Positions 11,359-20,337 of a stretch of DNA of 64,000 bases are shown piece by piece (within the stretch, counting starts at the first letter, position 1; each line of letters opens with the position of its first letter). The position numbers and the translations under genes were made by a program. The stretch lies in NCBI RefSeq assembly GCF_014651995.1, contig NZ_BMXY01000001.1, positions 682,001 to 746,000 of the forward strand, in the 5' to 3' direction. This DNA comes from Cognatilysobacter xinjiangensis. Lineage in GTDB: Bacteria; Pseudomonadota; Gammaproteobacteria; Xanthomonadales; Xanthomonadaceae. The notes beneath the pieces were generated by a model. That model had not been told where the DNA came from. It was given only the letters and a program-made list of their open reading frames with translations, and made no database searches.

Positions 11359-13260
11359 ATGAAGCCGCCCGTGCCCGCGTTCGACGCCAAGGACTTCGTC
11401 CGCAACCTCAGCACCGCGCCCGGCGTGTACCGGATGATCGGTGCGGACGACAGCGTGCTGTACGTCGGCAAGGCGAGCGCGCTGAAGAATCGCGTCTCCA
11501 GCTACTTCAACAACACGCCGAAGTCGGCGCGCATCGCGTCGATGGTGTCGCAGATCGCGCGCATCGAGGTCACGGTCACGCGCACCGAGGCCGAGGCGCT
11601 GATCCTGGAGAACGAGCTGATCAAGTCGCTCAAGCCGCGCTACAACGTGCTGCTGCGCGACGACAAGAGTTATCCGTACGTGCTGCTGACGGGCGAGGAC
11701 TACCCGCGCATCGCCGTCCACCGTGGCCCGCGCGCTGTTCAGGGCAAGTATTTCGGCCCGTACGCGAGCGTCGGCGCGGTGCGCGAGACGCTCAACCTGA
11801 TGCACAAGCTGTTCAAGCTGCGCAGCTGCGAGGACAGCGTCTTCCGAAACCGCTCGCGGCCGTGCCTGCAGTTCCAGATCGGGCGCTGCAGCGCGCCCTG
11901 CGTCGATCTTATCTCGCGCGAGGAGTACACCCGCAGCGTGCGGCGCGCGTCGATGATGCTGGAAGGCCGCAGCGACGAGCTCACCAACGAGCTCGCGCGC
12001 GGCATGGAAGAGGCGAGCATGAACCTCGACTTCGAGGAAGCCGCGCGCCTGCGCGACCTCGTCGCCTCGATCCGCACGCTGCAGGCCCGCCAGTACGTGG
12101 ACGGCCGCGCCGCCGACCTCGACGTCCTCGCGATCGCCATGCAGGGCGCGAACGCCTGCGTCGTGCTGATGGCCTTCCGCGACGGCCGCAACCTCGGCAC
12201 GCGCGCCTTCTTCCCGAAGACGAACGGCAGCGACCAGCCCGACGAGGTGCTCGGCGCGTTCGTGTCGCAGCACTACATCGACAAGACGCCGCCGCGCGAG
12301 ATCGTGCTCGACCGCGACATCCCGGATCGCGACCTGCTGGAACAGGCGTTCGCGCTGTCCAGCGAGCGCAAGGTGCAGATCCGCTGCAGCGTGCGCGGCG
12401 AGCGTGCGGGCTATCTCGACATCGCGCGTCGCAATGCGCAGATGGCGCTGGCCTCGGAGATGACCAGCGCCTCGGCGCAGCGCGCGCGCGTGGAATCGCT
12501 GCGCGATCTTCTCGGCATGGACGACGTGCCGGGCCGCATCGAGTGCTTCGACATCTCGCACACCATGGGCGAGGCCACGGTCGCCTCCTGCGTCGTGTTC
12601 GATGTCGAGGGCGCCGTGCGCGGGCAGTACCGGCGCTACAACATCACCGGCATCACGCCGGGCGACGACTACGCGGCCATGCACCAGGCCATCCACCGCC
12701 GATTCCGGCGGTCGATGGAGGCGCGCGAGGCCGCGCTGGCGGACGAGCGGGCGACACCTGCCGCGCGGGCGAAGCAGGCGTCGGCGGCGATACTGCCGGA
12801 CGTGCTGCTGATCGACGGCGGCGCAGGGCAGGTGGCACAGGCGAAGGCGGTACTCGACGAGCTGGGCGTCGAGGGCGTGCGTGTCGTGGGCGTCGCGAAG
12901 GGCCCCGAGCGCCGTCCGGGCGACGAGGACCTGCTGCTGCCCGACGGCCGCTGCGTACATCCGGGTGCGCAGTCGCCCGCACTGCAGCTGGTGCAGCAGG
13001 TGCGCGACGAGGCGCACCGTTTCGCCATCACCGGCCACCGCGGCAAGCGGCAGAAGGCGCGCACCACGAGCCGCCTCGAGGACATCCCGGGCATCGGCCC
13101 TCGCCGTCGCGCGGCGCTGCTCAAGCACTTCGGCGGCCTGGGCGGCCTCAAGGCCGCCGGCGTCGAGGAAATCGCCCGCGCCGAGGGCGTGAACGCCGCC
13201 CTCGCGCAACGCATCTATGACACCCTGCACGGCCTGACGCCTTCGGAAGGCGCGGAGTAA
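11359..13260 (+). CDS. uvrC: Excinuclease ABC subunit C
   Basis: A 633-residue nuclease of nucleotide excision repair that makes both incisions around UvrB-bound lesions. In order: the GIY-YIG nuclease domain (PGVYRMIG...VLYVGKA), the cysteine-containing linker and UVR motif (MNLDFEEAARLRD), the RNase H-like 5'-incision domain (ECFDISHTMGEATVASCVVF, with LIDGGAGQ later) and a C-terminal helix-hairpin-helix pair (IPGIGPRRRAALLKHFGG). Start ATG 11359 gives the normal N terminus. A 19-codon reading frame at 11302 ends by overlapping this start and could be a leader, but nothing else supports it. pgsA follows after 2 bp. Confidence 0.96.
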   Translation: MKPPVPAFDAKDFVRNLSTAPGVYRMIGADDSVLYVGKASALKNRVSSYFNNTPKSARIASMVSQIARIEVTVTRTEAEALILENELIKSLKPRYNVLLRDDKSYPYVLLTGEDYPRIAVHRGPRAVQGKYFGPYASVGAVRETLNLMHKLFKLRSCEDSVFRNRSRPCLQFQIGRCSAPCVDLISREEYTRSVRRASMMLEGRSDELTNELARGMEEASMNLDFEEAARLRDLVASIRTLQARQYVDGRAADLDVLAIAMQGANACVVLMAFRDGRNLGTRAFFPKTNGSDQPDEVLGAFVSQHYIDKTPPREIVLDRDIPDRDLLEQAFALSSERKVQIRCSVRGERAGYLDIARRNAQMALASEMTSASAQRARVESLRDLLGMDDVPGRIECFDISHTMGEATVASCVVFDVEGAVRGQYRRYNITGITPGDDYAAMHQAIHRRFRRSMEAREAALADERATPAARAKQASAAILPDVLLIDGGAGQVAQAKAVLDELGVEGVRVVGVAKGPERRPGDEDLLLPDGRCVHPGAQSPALQLVQQVRDEAHRFAITGHRGKRQKARTTSRLEDIPGIGPRRRAALLKHFGGLGGLKAAGVEEIARAEGVNAALAQRIYDTLHGLTPSEGAE

Positions 13261-13262
13261 GC

Positions 13263-13838
13263 ATGCGCATCACCGTACCCACCGCCCTCACGCTGATGCG
13301 GATCGTGCTGATCCCGGTGCTCGTGGTGGTGTTCTACCTGCCCTACAAATGGACGAGCTTCGCCGCGGCCGCGGTATTCGCGTTCGCCTCCGTCACCGAC
13401 TGGCTCGATGGCTGGATCGCACGACGCTACAACCAGTACTCGGCGTTCGGCGCCTTCCTGGATCCGGTCGCCGACAAGCTCATGGTCGCAGTGGCGCTGC
13501 TGCTGATCGTGCAGGTGCACCCGACGAAGTGGATGGCGTTGTGGGCCGCGGTGATCATCGGCCGCGAGATCGCCGTCTCCGCCCTGCGCGAGTGGATGGC
13601 CGCGCTGGGCGAGCGCGCGAGGGTGAAGGTGGCTTCGATCGGCAAGTTCAAGACGATCGTGCAGATGGTCGCGCTGACCTGCCTGCTGTACCAGGAGCCG
13701 CTGCTGGGCCTGCCGGTGTTCGCGATCGGCGAGTGGCTGCTCGCGGTCGCCGCGCTGCTGACGTTGTGGTCCGGATGGGCGTATCTGCGCGCCGCGTGGC
13801 CGGTGCTGGGCAGGGACGAACGCACCGGCGTGAACTGA
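13263..13838 (+). CDS. pgsA: CDP-diacylglycerol--glycerol-3-phosphate 3-phosphatidyltransferase
   Basis: A 191-residue inner-membrane enzyme making phosphatidylglycerol phosphate, the first step to phosphatidylglycerol and cardiolipin. It has the CDP-alcohol phosphatidyltransferase signature D-G-x2-A-R-x8-G-x3-D-x3-D as DGWIARR...GAFLDPVADK. About five membrane helices are seen. uvrC-pgsA is a common gammaproteobacterial pair, and here they are 2 bp apart. The gene is followed at once by the tRNA promoter. Confidence 0.94.
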   Translation: MRITVPTALTLMRIVLIPVLVVVFYLPYKWTSFAAAAVFAFASVTDWLDGWIARRYNQYSAFGAFLDPVADKLMVAVALLLIVQVHPTKWMALWAAVIIGREIAVSALREWMAALGERARVKVASIGKFKTIVQMVALTCLLYQEPLLGLPVFAIGEWLLAVAALLTLWSGWAYLRAAWPVLGRDERTGVN

Positions 13839-13862
13839 TCGAAATTTCGTTGCGCAAAAGTG

Positions 13863-13890
13863 TTGACACGGCCGGCTGTGTCCGTAGAAT
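13863..13890 (+). promoter_or_regulatory. Sigma-70 promoter for the tRNA cluster
   Basis: A perfect -35 box TTGACA (13863-13868) is followed after 16 bp by a strong -10 box TAGAAT (13885-13890). Transcription would start near 13897, a few bases upstream of mature tRNA-Gly. It is one of the clearest housekeeping promoters in the window. Confidence 0.8.
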
Positions 13891-13904
13891 GCGCAGCCTG
13901 TTCC

Positions 13905-13980
<76 letters not shown>

Positions 13981-14012
13981 GATTCATCGGAGCCAGTACA
14001 TCGGAACCGTGT

Positions 14013-14044
14013 GACAAGACCCCGCTCGCGGGGTCTTGTCTTTT
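14013..14044 (+). terminator. Rho-independent terminator after tRNA-Gly
   Basis: A perfect 12-bp stem (GACAAGACCCCG with its complement) with the loop CTCG is followed by TTTT. It lies between tRNA-Gly and tRNA-Cys. Read-through or a separate promoter would be needed for the next tRNA. Confidence 0.85.
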
Positions 14045-14080
14045 CAGGGATACGCTTCGATAGTTTCCCTGACGCTTCCC

Positions 14081-14154
14081 GGCCGGGTGGCAGAGTGGTT
14101 ATGCAGCGGACTGCAAATCCGCGTACGCCGGTTCAATTCCGACCTCGGCCTCCA
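14081..14154 (+). tRNA. tRNA-Cys (GCA)
   Basis: A 74-nt cloverleaf. The acceptor GGCCGGG pairs with CTCGGCC (one G-T pair), the anticodon stem-loop GCGGACTGCAAATCCGC gives anticodon GCA, and CCA is encoded. Confidence 0.97.
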
Positions 14155-14163
14155 GATCGAAGA

Positions 14164-14189
14164 CCCCGCAGCGATGCGGGGTTTTTTTT
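14164..14189 (+). terminator. Rho-independent terminator after tRNA-Cys
   Basis: Stem CCCCGCA / TGCGGGG with a GCGA tetraloop is followed by eight T residues. This is a strong intrinsic terminator. Confidence 0.92.
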
Positions 14190-14226
14190 GCCCGGCGCAT
14201 GGCGGCCGCGCGTAAGCTGTACGCAC

Positions 14227-14307
14227 GCCCGGATGGCGAAACCGGTAGACGCAGCGGACTTAAAATCCGCCGACCCTGTCGTGCGGGTTCGAGTCCCGCT
14301 CCGGGCA
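14227..14307 (+). tRNA. tRNA-Leu (TAA)
   Basis: A class II tRNA. Acceptor GCCCGGA pairs with TCCGGGC, anticodon loop CTTAAAA gives TAA, a short variable arm (CGAC/GTCG) is present and the T arm is GCGGG-TTCGAGT-CCCGC. The discriminator A is followed by CAA, not CCA, so the 3' CCA is not encoded here, unlike the other tRNAs in the window. CCA would be added by nucleotidyltransferase. Confidence 0.95.
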
Positions 14308-14500
14308 CAATCAAGCCTCGTGTCTGGATGGATGCTTCTGTCGGCATCCCTTGCCGCCGCCGGTAGTGGGACGCTTGCGCCATGCGGCCCGCTGCTCTGT
14401 GATGGCAGCGATAAGCTGGCTCGGCGATGCCCGTTTCGGGCGGTCATTTCGGTCGGCAGGGTGCAGCGCCCATCGCGCCAGGTCTTCGTCGTACGACGGT

Positions 14501-14995
14501 TCAGCGCTCACGATCGCGCGGTGCGCCGTCGTCGTGCTGTGGCGATGGAAATATCCGCGGCACGGCGTTGACGACCATCAATGCCACGATGGTCGTCACC
14601 AGCGCGACCATCTCCATGCCGATGCCGGCGGCCATGCCGATCGCGCAGGTCATCCAGATGCCGGCGGCGGTGGTGAGGCCCTCGACACGTCCGCCGCGTT
14701 CCATCTTGATGATCGCGCCGGCGCCGAGGAAGCCGATGCCGGACACTATGCCCTGCATGACGCGCGTCAGGTCGCCCAGCGCCGTGCCCGCTACCGCCGG
14801 TGCCAGCACGAACAGCGCGGAGCCGATCGACACCAGCATATGCGTCTTCAGGCCCGCCGAGCGCCCCTTGCGCTCGCGGTCGTAGCCGACCAGCCCGCCG
14901 AGCACGGCGGCGGCGATCACCCGTGCGAGCACCACGGCGAATACGGCCGGCTCCGGCAGCGCGAATTCGGCCACGAAGGCGTCGAGGAAGGTCAT
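14501..14995 (-). CDS. MgtC/SapB family membrane protein
   Basis: About 164 residues, starting at ATG 14995. The N-terminal membrane domain has the MgtC/SapB pattern: R-x2-A-A-x-L-G-G-L-V-G-x-R-E-R, then GLKTHMLVSIGSALF, then GIGFLGAGAIIKM and GLTTAAGIWMTCAIGMAAG. Four helices are predicted. MgtC relatives are linked to growth at low magnesium and to intramacrophage survival, but short forms lacking the C-terminal ACT-like domain, as here, are widespread and mostly unstudied. Upstream in-frame Met codons exist but give an unlikely Arg-rich leader. Confidence 0.85.
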   Translation of the reverse strand: MTFLDAFVAEFALPEPAVFAVVLARVIAAAVLGGLVGYDRERKGRSAGLKTHMLVSIGSALFVLAPAVAGTALGDLTRVMQGIVSGIGFLGAGAIIKMERGGRVEGLTTAAGIWMTCAIGMAAGIGMEMVALVTTIVALMVVNAVPRIFPSPQHDDGAPRDRER

Positions 14996-15171
14996 GCCGG
15001 TCCGATGCTCGAGCACGGGTGCGATACCGGGTCGGGACGTCGAGTCTGGCCGTCGAGACGTGTGCGCCGCGCGAGTCCGCGGCGGCGACGCCATCACACG
15101 TGGCGACCCGCCGTAGCCGCGCAGCCGTCCATGCCGGACAATCGCCCGTCCTACCGGACACGGCTGAGGCG

Positions 15172-15465
15172 ATGCACGTATTCAAGCTCTCGATGACCGC
15201 GGGCGCGGCCTGCACCGCGGCTGCGGAAGGCACGGCGCTCAACGGCGCGGTACTGGTCGACAACGACGACGTGCAGCTCGCGCGCGACGGCGCGCTGCTT
15301 GCGCTGGATCGCCTCGGCTTCGAGTCCTGCACCTTCGTCGACGCCGTGAGGCTGCCGCCCGCGCCCGATACCGCGCGCTACAGCGGGCCGATGAAGCAGG
15401 CGTACGAGGATGCGAAGCGGGACGGTGTCGCGGTGATGCTGTACGCGGTCGAAAGCGCGGGCTGA
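15172..15465 (+). CDS. Hypothetical protein, 97 residues
   Basis: Start ATG 15172. A small soluble protein with no motif I recognise. The first third is Ala-rich and the C-terminal half has mixed charged and hydrophobic residues (MKQAYEDAKRDGVAVMLYAVESAG). Base composition and codon use resemble the neighbours. It lies between two minus-strand genes, so it is probably monocistronic. The 176 bp upstream hold no other feature I can identify. Confidence 0.5.
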   Translation: MHVFKLSMTAGAACTAAAEGTALNGAVLVDNDDVQLARDGALLALDRLGFESCTFVDAVRLPPAPDTARYSGPMKQAYEDAKRDGVAVMLYAVESAG

Positions 15466-15545
15466 ACCCTCGCATCCGTGCGCAGCATGGTTGCCATTGC
15501 GGTAGTCGAATGGCACCGGATCGATGCGTGGCGTGACGTCCGCGA

Positions 15546-16874
15546 TCAGTACGGGATGCGCGTATCCGATGGCCGCCCGTAGCGACCGTGCGCGGCGAAC
15601 CCGATGGCACCCGCGCCGGCGTCCCATTGCAGCGACCTGCCGGTATACGGATCGCGCAGCGACTCCGGCAGCGCCGCGAGCGCTCGCGGCGCGTCATGCC
15701 GCGCGACACCGTCGGCGTGCAGCGACGCGGCAGCGAGTGCCGAGCGACGAAGTCCCTCGAGGTCAGCGACGCGGAATGCGTAATCCGGATAGGCGTGCGG
15801 CGCGACGCTGTGCAGCATCGCACCGACGGGGTTGTACAGGTCGAAGCTGGACGTCGGCATCGTTCCCGCCATCGCCGCGCCGAGCTGCGCGTACGGCGCG
15901 CCCGTCGCGTCCGCGAAGCCGACGATGAAATCCGCGTAGCGATTGATCGAGTCCTGCACCTTCCAGAGCGGGTTCGACAGGCGTTCACCGAATCGCGGTT
16001 TCGTCCCGGCTTCCGCGTTACGCCGCATGAGGCTGCTGGACCAGCGCCACTCGCCGGCCATGGCACGCAGCATCGACCGCTCCTCGCCGGACAGCGGCGT
16101 GGCCCAGCTGGGTGGCGCGGCGGCTTGAACACGATCCGCCGGCAACTCGCGCAGCGCCAGGCCGCCGTACGCGAAGTTCCTGCGCAGCGCGGCCACGGCG
16201 ATCACCTTGCCGACCAGCAGGTCCGAGTTCGCCAATGCGCCGCGCCAGAATCGGGCATCGCGATCGAGCCGCTCGCGCACGGCGGCGACATCGCCGGCTC
16301 GCGCGCGGCGCCAGGTGTCCAGCAGGAAGAGCCGCTGCGCGTTCAGAGCCACCTGATACTGCGGCAGCGGCATGTCCGGCTCGGCCGGAATCGTTTCCAG
16401 CCAGCGGCGACGCGAGAGCAGGGCTTCGTAGCGTTCGACCCGCCACGCGTTCTCCGCGATGCGCGTGTCCAGCGCGGCCGGGTCGGACTGCAGTGCGTCG
16501 GCGCATGCGGCAACCGCTTCCTTGCATGGATCCGTTTCGGGCGACGAAGCGGCAGCCTGCGCAGCCGGGCCCGGCAGAACGTAGGGGCGCCTGGAGGCCG
16601 ACGTCGTCGCTTCGAGCCATGCCTTGCGACGCACGCCCCAGGTCGCGGGATCCTCGTCGCGCGGCACCGGCATGCCGAGCAGGTAGACGAAGCCGTTGTC
16701 CTCATCGGCGACCGCGGGACGTTCGGCGAGCACGCGCTCCAGCCGGTGTGTCGCCGCAGAGGGCGGGCGGTCGTTCCAGTTGATGCCGAGCAGCAGCACC
16801 AGCAACAGCGCCACAAGCAGCGAAAGCCCGCCCACCGTCCATGCGGCGCCTCGCGCCAGCGTTCCGATCCTCAT
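15546..16874 (-). CDS. Membrane-anchored hypothetical protein, 442 residues
   Basis: The N terminus is a single hydrophobic helix (about residues 10-31, LSLLVALLLVLLLGINW) followed by a long domain. That domain is probably periplasmic and is rich in Trp, Arg and helical segments. The start MRIGTLARGAAW is preceded on the minus strand by a purine-rich stretch (GGGGAGGACGCA). There are no recognisable catalytic motifs. The ordered sequence and its length suggest a real conserved protein of this bacterial family; function unknown. The next gene upstream on this strand is hup. Confidence 0.7.
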   Translation of the reverse strand: MRIGTLARGAAWTVGGLSLLVALLLVLLLGINWNDRPPSAATHRLERVLAERPAVADEDNGFVYLLGMPVPRDEDPATWGVRRKAWLEATTSASRRPYVLPGPAAQAAASSPETDPCKEAVAACADALQSDPAALDTRIAENAWRVERYEALLSRRRWLETIPAEPDMPLPQYQVALNAQRLFLLDTWRRARAGDVAAVRERLDRDARFWRGALANSDLLVGKVIAVAALRRNFAYGGLALRELPADRVQAAAPPSWATPLSGEERSMLRAMAGEWRWSSSLMRRNAEAGTKPRFGERLSNPLWKVQDSINRYADFIVGFADATGAPYAQLGAAMAGTMPTSSFDLYNPVGAMLHSVAPHAYPDYAFRVADLEGLRRSALAAASLHADGVARHDAPRALAALPESLRDPYTGRSLQWDAGAGAIGFAAHGRYGRPSDTRIPY

Positions 16875-16978
16875 TGCGTCCTCCCCGGCGCTCCCCGCCG
16901 TCCACGGATTATGGCGGCGCGGCGCGGTGAGGCAGTCAGAAAAAATGCCGAGGTCCGATCAGCGGCGCGCGCATAGCA

Positions 16979-17002
16979 GAAGGGCGGCCGAAGCCGCCCT
17001 TC
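16979..17002 (-). terminator. Hairpin downstream of hup
   Basis: A perfect 10-bp stem (GAAGGGCGGC / GCCGCCCTTC) with loop CGAA lies 21 bp past the hup stop. No T tract follows directly on the minus strand; a T-rich stretch lies about 40 bp further on. It may act as a terminator or an RNA-stabilising hairpin. Confidence 0.5.
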
Positions 17003-17023
17003 CCGAAGCCACACCCGTACGGC

Positions 17024-17296
17024 TTACTGCAGCGCGTCCTTCAGCGCCTTGCCGGGCTTGAACGCGGCATTGATCGACGCGGGGATCTCGATGGTCTCGC
17101 CCGTCTTCGGGTTGCGGCCCTGGCGGCCGGCGCGGTTGCGCGCCTCGAAGGTGCCGAAGCCGACCAGCGTCACAGCTTCGCCGCGCTTGAGCGCATCGGT
17201 GATCGACTCGATCGTCGCGTTGAGGGCGGCCTCGGCCTGGCCCTTCGTCAGGTCCGAGCGTTGGGCGATGGCGTCGACGAGCTGGCCTTTGTTCAT
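17024..17296 (-). CDS. hupB: HU family DNA-binding protein
   Basis: A 90-residue nucleoid protein. It matches HU throughout: MNKGQLVDAIAQ at the N terminus, GFGTFEARNRAGRQGRNPKTG with the DNA-contacting arm, and the C-terminal PGKALKDALQ. It binds and bends DNA without strong sequence specificity. It is probably monocistronic, with a hairpin after the stop. Whether it is the alpha- or beta-type subunit cannot be decided, so the symbol is tentative. Confidence 0.93.
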   Translation of the reverse strand: MNKGQLVDAIAQRSDLTKGQAEAALNATIESITDALKRGEAVTLVGFGTFEARNRAGRQGRNPKTGETIEIPASINAAFKPGKALKDALQ

Positions 17297-17497
17297 TGGG
17301 GTACGACCTGGTCTGGGTTGCGGAAGGGCGCGTAGGGTAGCCGATGCGCGGCGCGCGGCCCGGCGCGACGCGTGTGGTCGGCTGCCGTCGGTGCGCGGGA
17401 TGCGTGGCGTCGCAGGTGATCGCGGCTGGGCGATCGGCGCGATTAACTGGCAAAACGGCGACCGGCTGCGTCACGGGCGCGGCCGATCGCCAAACGA

Positions 17498-18058
17498 TCA
17501 ACGGCTTCGCGAACTCTTGCGAGCCGACTTCTTCGCGGCGGCCTTGCGCGTGGCCTTCTTCGCCGTCGACTTGCGTGCGCCGCCCTTCTTCGCAGCCGTC
17601 TTGCGCGCGCTCTTCTTGGCCGCCGACGCGCGTCCGGCCTTGCTCGCCGCTGCCTTGCGCGCGGTCGACGGAGTCTTGCGCGCCGTCTTCTTGGCCGAGG
17701 TCTTGCGTGCGGACTTCTTGGCGGCGGTCTTGCGCGTCGTCTTCTTCGCCGCCGCCTTGCGGGTCGCCTTCTTGGCCGTCGACTTGCGCGCACCGGCCTT
17801 CTTCGCCGTCGCCTTCCTCACCGCGCTCTTCCGCGCGCCGCTCTTCTTCGCGGCCTTTCTTGCCGCCTTTTTCGTCGCCTTCTTGGCGGTGGACTTGCGA
17901 CCGCCGCCCTTCGCGCCGCCGTCCTGCTTGTTCACCGTTGCCCAGGCGATGCGCTCGGCGGCTTCCTCCGAACGTCCTTGGCGTCGCTCGCTCTCCTCGA
18001 TGTGCTCAGCCTGCCTGCGTTGCTTGCTCGAATAGGACGACTTGTCACCACGGGGCAT
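17498..18058 (-). CDS. Histone H1-like Lys/Ala-rich protein with KGG-type N terminus
   Basis: A 186-residue, very basic protein. Start ATG 18058 is chosen because GAGGAGA lies just upstream; the frame stays open further but without coding character. Residues 1-50 (MPRGDKSSYSSKQRRQAEHI, then EESERR...ERIAWATVNKQDGG) form a domain often annotated as plasmid-stabilisation or stress-related. From about residue 50 the rest is a tandem array of AKKxxRK-type units, like the C-terminal tail of eukaryotic histone H1 and bacterial AlgP/Hc1 proteins. Binding to DNA or RNA is likely by charge. The repeat makes length variation between strains likely. Confidence 0.8.
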   Translation of the reverse strand: MPRGDKSSYSSKQRRQAEHIEESERRQGRSEEAAERIAWATVNKQDGGAKGGGRKSTAKKATKKAARKAAKKSGARKSAVRKATAKKAGARKSTAKKATRKAAAKKTTRKTAAKKSARKTSAKKTARKTPSTARKAAASKAGRASAAKKSARKTAAKKGGARKSTAKKATRKAAAKKSARKSSRSR

Positions 18059-18326
18059 GTCGGTCTCCTCAGATGGGCGCGTTCTGCGCCGCGGCCGATG
18101 TAGCAGCCGCGAAGTGGAGACAGTGACAAAGGCGTCACGGGTTTCGCCGCGGTGGAATGGCGGGTAGCAGTCCGATGCATCGGATATCGCGCCCGGCCAT
18201 CGGGATGCCAGGCTGCCGAAGACGTGCGACACGCTGGACATCGCACGCGAACGCTGATGCCGGGCGAAGCCAACCGGTCGGGCATCCGCCACGCCATCGC
18301 GACCTCCTCCGCCCCACGCTGTGCGC

Positions 18327-18662
18327 ATGTCGCCGGACCGTCGCCCACCGCCCGTCACCGCCGATGGCCGCTACATCGTCGTGCGCGGGCGCCTGTGGCG
18401 GCGTGCGAACCCGGAGATCCCCGAGGACGAGCGACAGCGCCTCACCGATGCGCTGATGCACGCGCGACGCGAAGTCGGTGCGGCCTTGCGCGCGGGCGAC
18501 GCGGCCGCGGAGAAGGCGGCGCGTGCGCGCGTGCATGCGGCGAAGGTCGCGCTGGGCGAGCGTGGCCCGGTGTGGTGGTGCGACGGCGCGCCCGACTACG
18601 GCCGGCATCTCGCGCGCAACACGCCGTACGCGGCGTGGTACGCCGCGCTCGGCGACGACTGA
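18327..18662 (+). CDS. Conserved hypothetical protein, 111 residues
   Basis: Start ATG 18327 (MSPDRRPPPV); a GTG six bases earlier is also possible. The sequence is ordered: DGRYIVVRGRLWRRANP, then a charged helix (DERQRLTDALMHARREVGAA), then AAKVALGERGPVWWCDGAPD and NTPYAAWYAALG. I recall this pattern as a small uncharacterised protein common in proteobacteria, but I know no function. It stands alone in front of the glutamate-synthase-like gene. Confidence 0.75.
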   Translation: MSPDRRPPPVTADGRYIVVRGRLWRRANPEIPEDERQRLTDALMHARREVGAALRAGDAAAEKAARARVHAAKVALGERGPVWWCDGAPDYGRHLARNTPYAAWYAALGDD

Positions 18663-18714
18663 CGACGGCCTTCGCACCCGGGCCGGTATGCTCTCTGCGA
18701 CACAGGAGGGCTGC

Positions 18715-20334
18715 ATGCGCTACGCGCTCTACATCGCCGTGATGGTCGCGACGCTCGTCGCGCTGGCCTGCGTACTGACGATAGGCGAGGGGAGGATCGT
18801 GCTCGCGCTGCTGCTGCCGTTCGCGGCGCTGGGCAGCTGGGACCTGATCCAGCGACGCAGCACTCTGCGTCGCAACTATCCGCTGCTCGCGCATTTCCGC
18901 TACGGGCTTGAAGCCATCGGCCCGGAAATGCGCCAGTACTTCATCGAGGCCGACACCGCCGAGGTGCCGTTCTCGCGCCAGGAGCGGGCGCTTGCCTACC
19001 AGCGTGCCAAGTCGGTGCTCGACACACGGCCCTTCGGCACGCTGCGCGACATCTACGGCGACCAGTACGAGTGGATCAACCACTCGCTGCAGCCTTCGGA
19101 ATACATGCCGCACGACTTCCGCGTGACGGTCGGCGAGGGGCGCGCGCAGCCGTACTCGGCCAGTGTGTTCAACATCTCGGCGATGAGCTTCGGCTCGCTG
19201 TCGGCCAATGCGATCCGCGCGCTCAACCGCGGCGCGCAGATGGGCGGCTTCTACCACGACACGGGCGAGGGCTCGATCTCGCCCTACCACCGCGAGTTCG
19301 GGGGCGACCTCGTCTGGGAAGTCGCCTCGGGCTACTTCGGTTGCCGCAACGAGGACGGCAGCTTCAGCGAGGAGAAGTTCGCCGCCGCGGCCGCCGACCC
19401 GCAGGTCAAGATGATCGAGGTGAAGCTGTCGCAAGGGGCGAAGCCGGGCCATGGGGGCGTGCTGCCGGGCGCGAAGGTGACCCCCGAGATCGCGGCGACG
19501 CGCGGCGTGCCTGTCGGGGTCGACTGCATCTCGCCGGCGCGTCATTCGACGTTCGATACGCCCAAGGGATTGCTGGAGTTCGTCGACCGCCTGCGCACGC
19601 TGTCCGGCGGCAAGCCTGCCGGTTTCAAGCTGGCGATCGGGCATCCGTGGGAATGGTTCGGCATCGCCAAGGCGATGCACGAGACGGGCATCCTGCCGGA
19701 CTTCATCGTCGTCGACGGCGCGGAAGGCGGCACCGGCGCGTCGCCGGCCGAGTTCATCGATCACGTCGGTGTGCCGATGCACGAAGGGCTGATCCTGGTG
19801 CACAACACGCTGGTGGGGCTCGGGCTGCGCGACCGAATCCGCATCGCGGCGGCGGGCAAGATCATCAGCGGCTTCGACATCGCGCGAACGATGGCGATGG
19901 GCGCGGACTGGTGCAACGCCGGCCGCGGCTACATGTTCGCGGTCGGCTGCATCCAGGCGCAGAGCTGCCATACCGATCAATGCCCCACGGGCGTCGCCAC
20001 GCAGAACCCCAAGCGATGGAAGGCGCTGGACGTGCCGGACAAGGCCACGCGCGTGCACAACTTCCACGAGAACACGCTGAAGGCGCTGCGCGACCTGATC
20101 TGCGCGGCGGGCCTGCAGCACCCCGGCCAGCTCGGGCCGGAGCACATCCTGCGCCGCATCTCGCCCACCGAGGTGCGCTCGCTGGCGACCATCTACAACT
20201 TCCTCGAGCCCGGCGAGCTGCTGACCGGCACCCCGCGGCACGCGGTGTTCGAGCAGTACTGGGGTGAGTCGCGCAGCGATTCCTTCGCACCGCCGGCGCG
20301 CATCGCCGCCCGGCGCGACAGCAAGAGCCTGTGA
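18715..20334 (+). CDS. FMN-binding glutamate synthase family protein
   Basis: A 539-residue protein. Start ATG 18715 follows a strong AGGAGGG ribosome site. Two N-terminal membrane helices (about residues 4-40) precede a complete glutamate-synthase-like FMN barrel: MSFGSLSANAIRALNRGA, GEGSISPYHR, the lysine-containing KLSQGAKPGHGGVLPG, DGAEGGTGASP, and the Fe-S cysteine cluster C-x5-C-x4-C (IQAQSCHTDQCPTGV). There is no glutaminase domain, so it is not canonical GltB. Such stand-alone membrane-linked proteins are widespread and their substrate is unknown. Confidence 0.88.
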   Translation: MRYALYIAVMVATLVALACVLTIGEGRIVLALLLPFAALGSWDLIQRRSTLRRNYPLLAHFRYGLEAIGPEMRQYFIEADTAEVPFSRQERALAYQRAKSVLDTRPFGTLRDIYGDQYEWINHSLQPSEYMPHDFRVTVGEGRAQPYSASVFNISAMSFGSLSANAIRALNRGAQMGGFYHDTGEGSISPYHREFGGDLVWEVASGYFGCRNEDGSFSEEKFAAAAADPQVKMIEVKLSQGAKPGHGGVLPGAKVTPEIAATRGVPVGVDCISPARHSTFDTPKGLLEFVDRLRTLSGGKPAGFKLAIGHPWEWFGIAKAMHETGILPDFIVVDGAEGGTGASPAEFIDHVGVPMHEGLILVHNTLVGLGLRDRIRIAAAGKIISGFDIARTMAMGADWCNAGRGYMFAVGCIQAQSCHTDQCPTGVATQNPKRWKALDVPDKATRVHNFHENTLKALRDLICAAGLQHPGQLGPEHILRRISPTEVRSLATIYNFLEPGELLTGTPRHAVFEQYWGESRSDSFAPPARIAARRDSKSL

Positions 20335-20337
20335 GGC

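Noticed and set aside
11302-11362. A 19-codon frame overlapping the uvrC start
   Set aside because: No strong ribosome site and Arg/Pro-rich composition; a leader role cannot be supported.
10378-13230. A 950-codon open frame antisense to kdsB and uvrC
   Set aside because: Same pattern of low-complexity Arg/Ala/Val/His sequence, spanning parts of two certain genes on the other strand.
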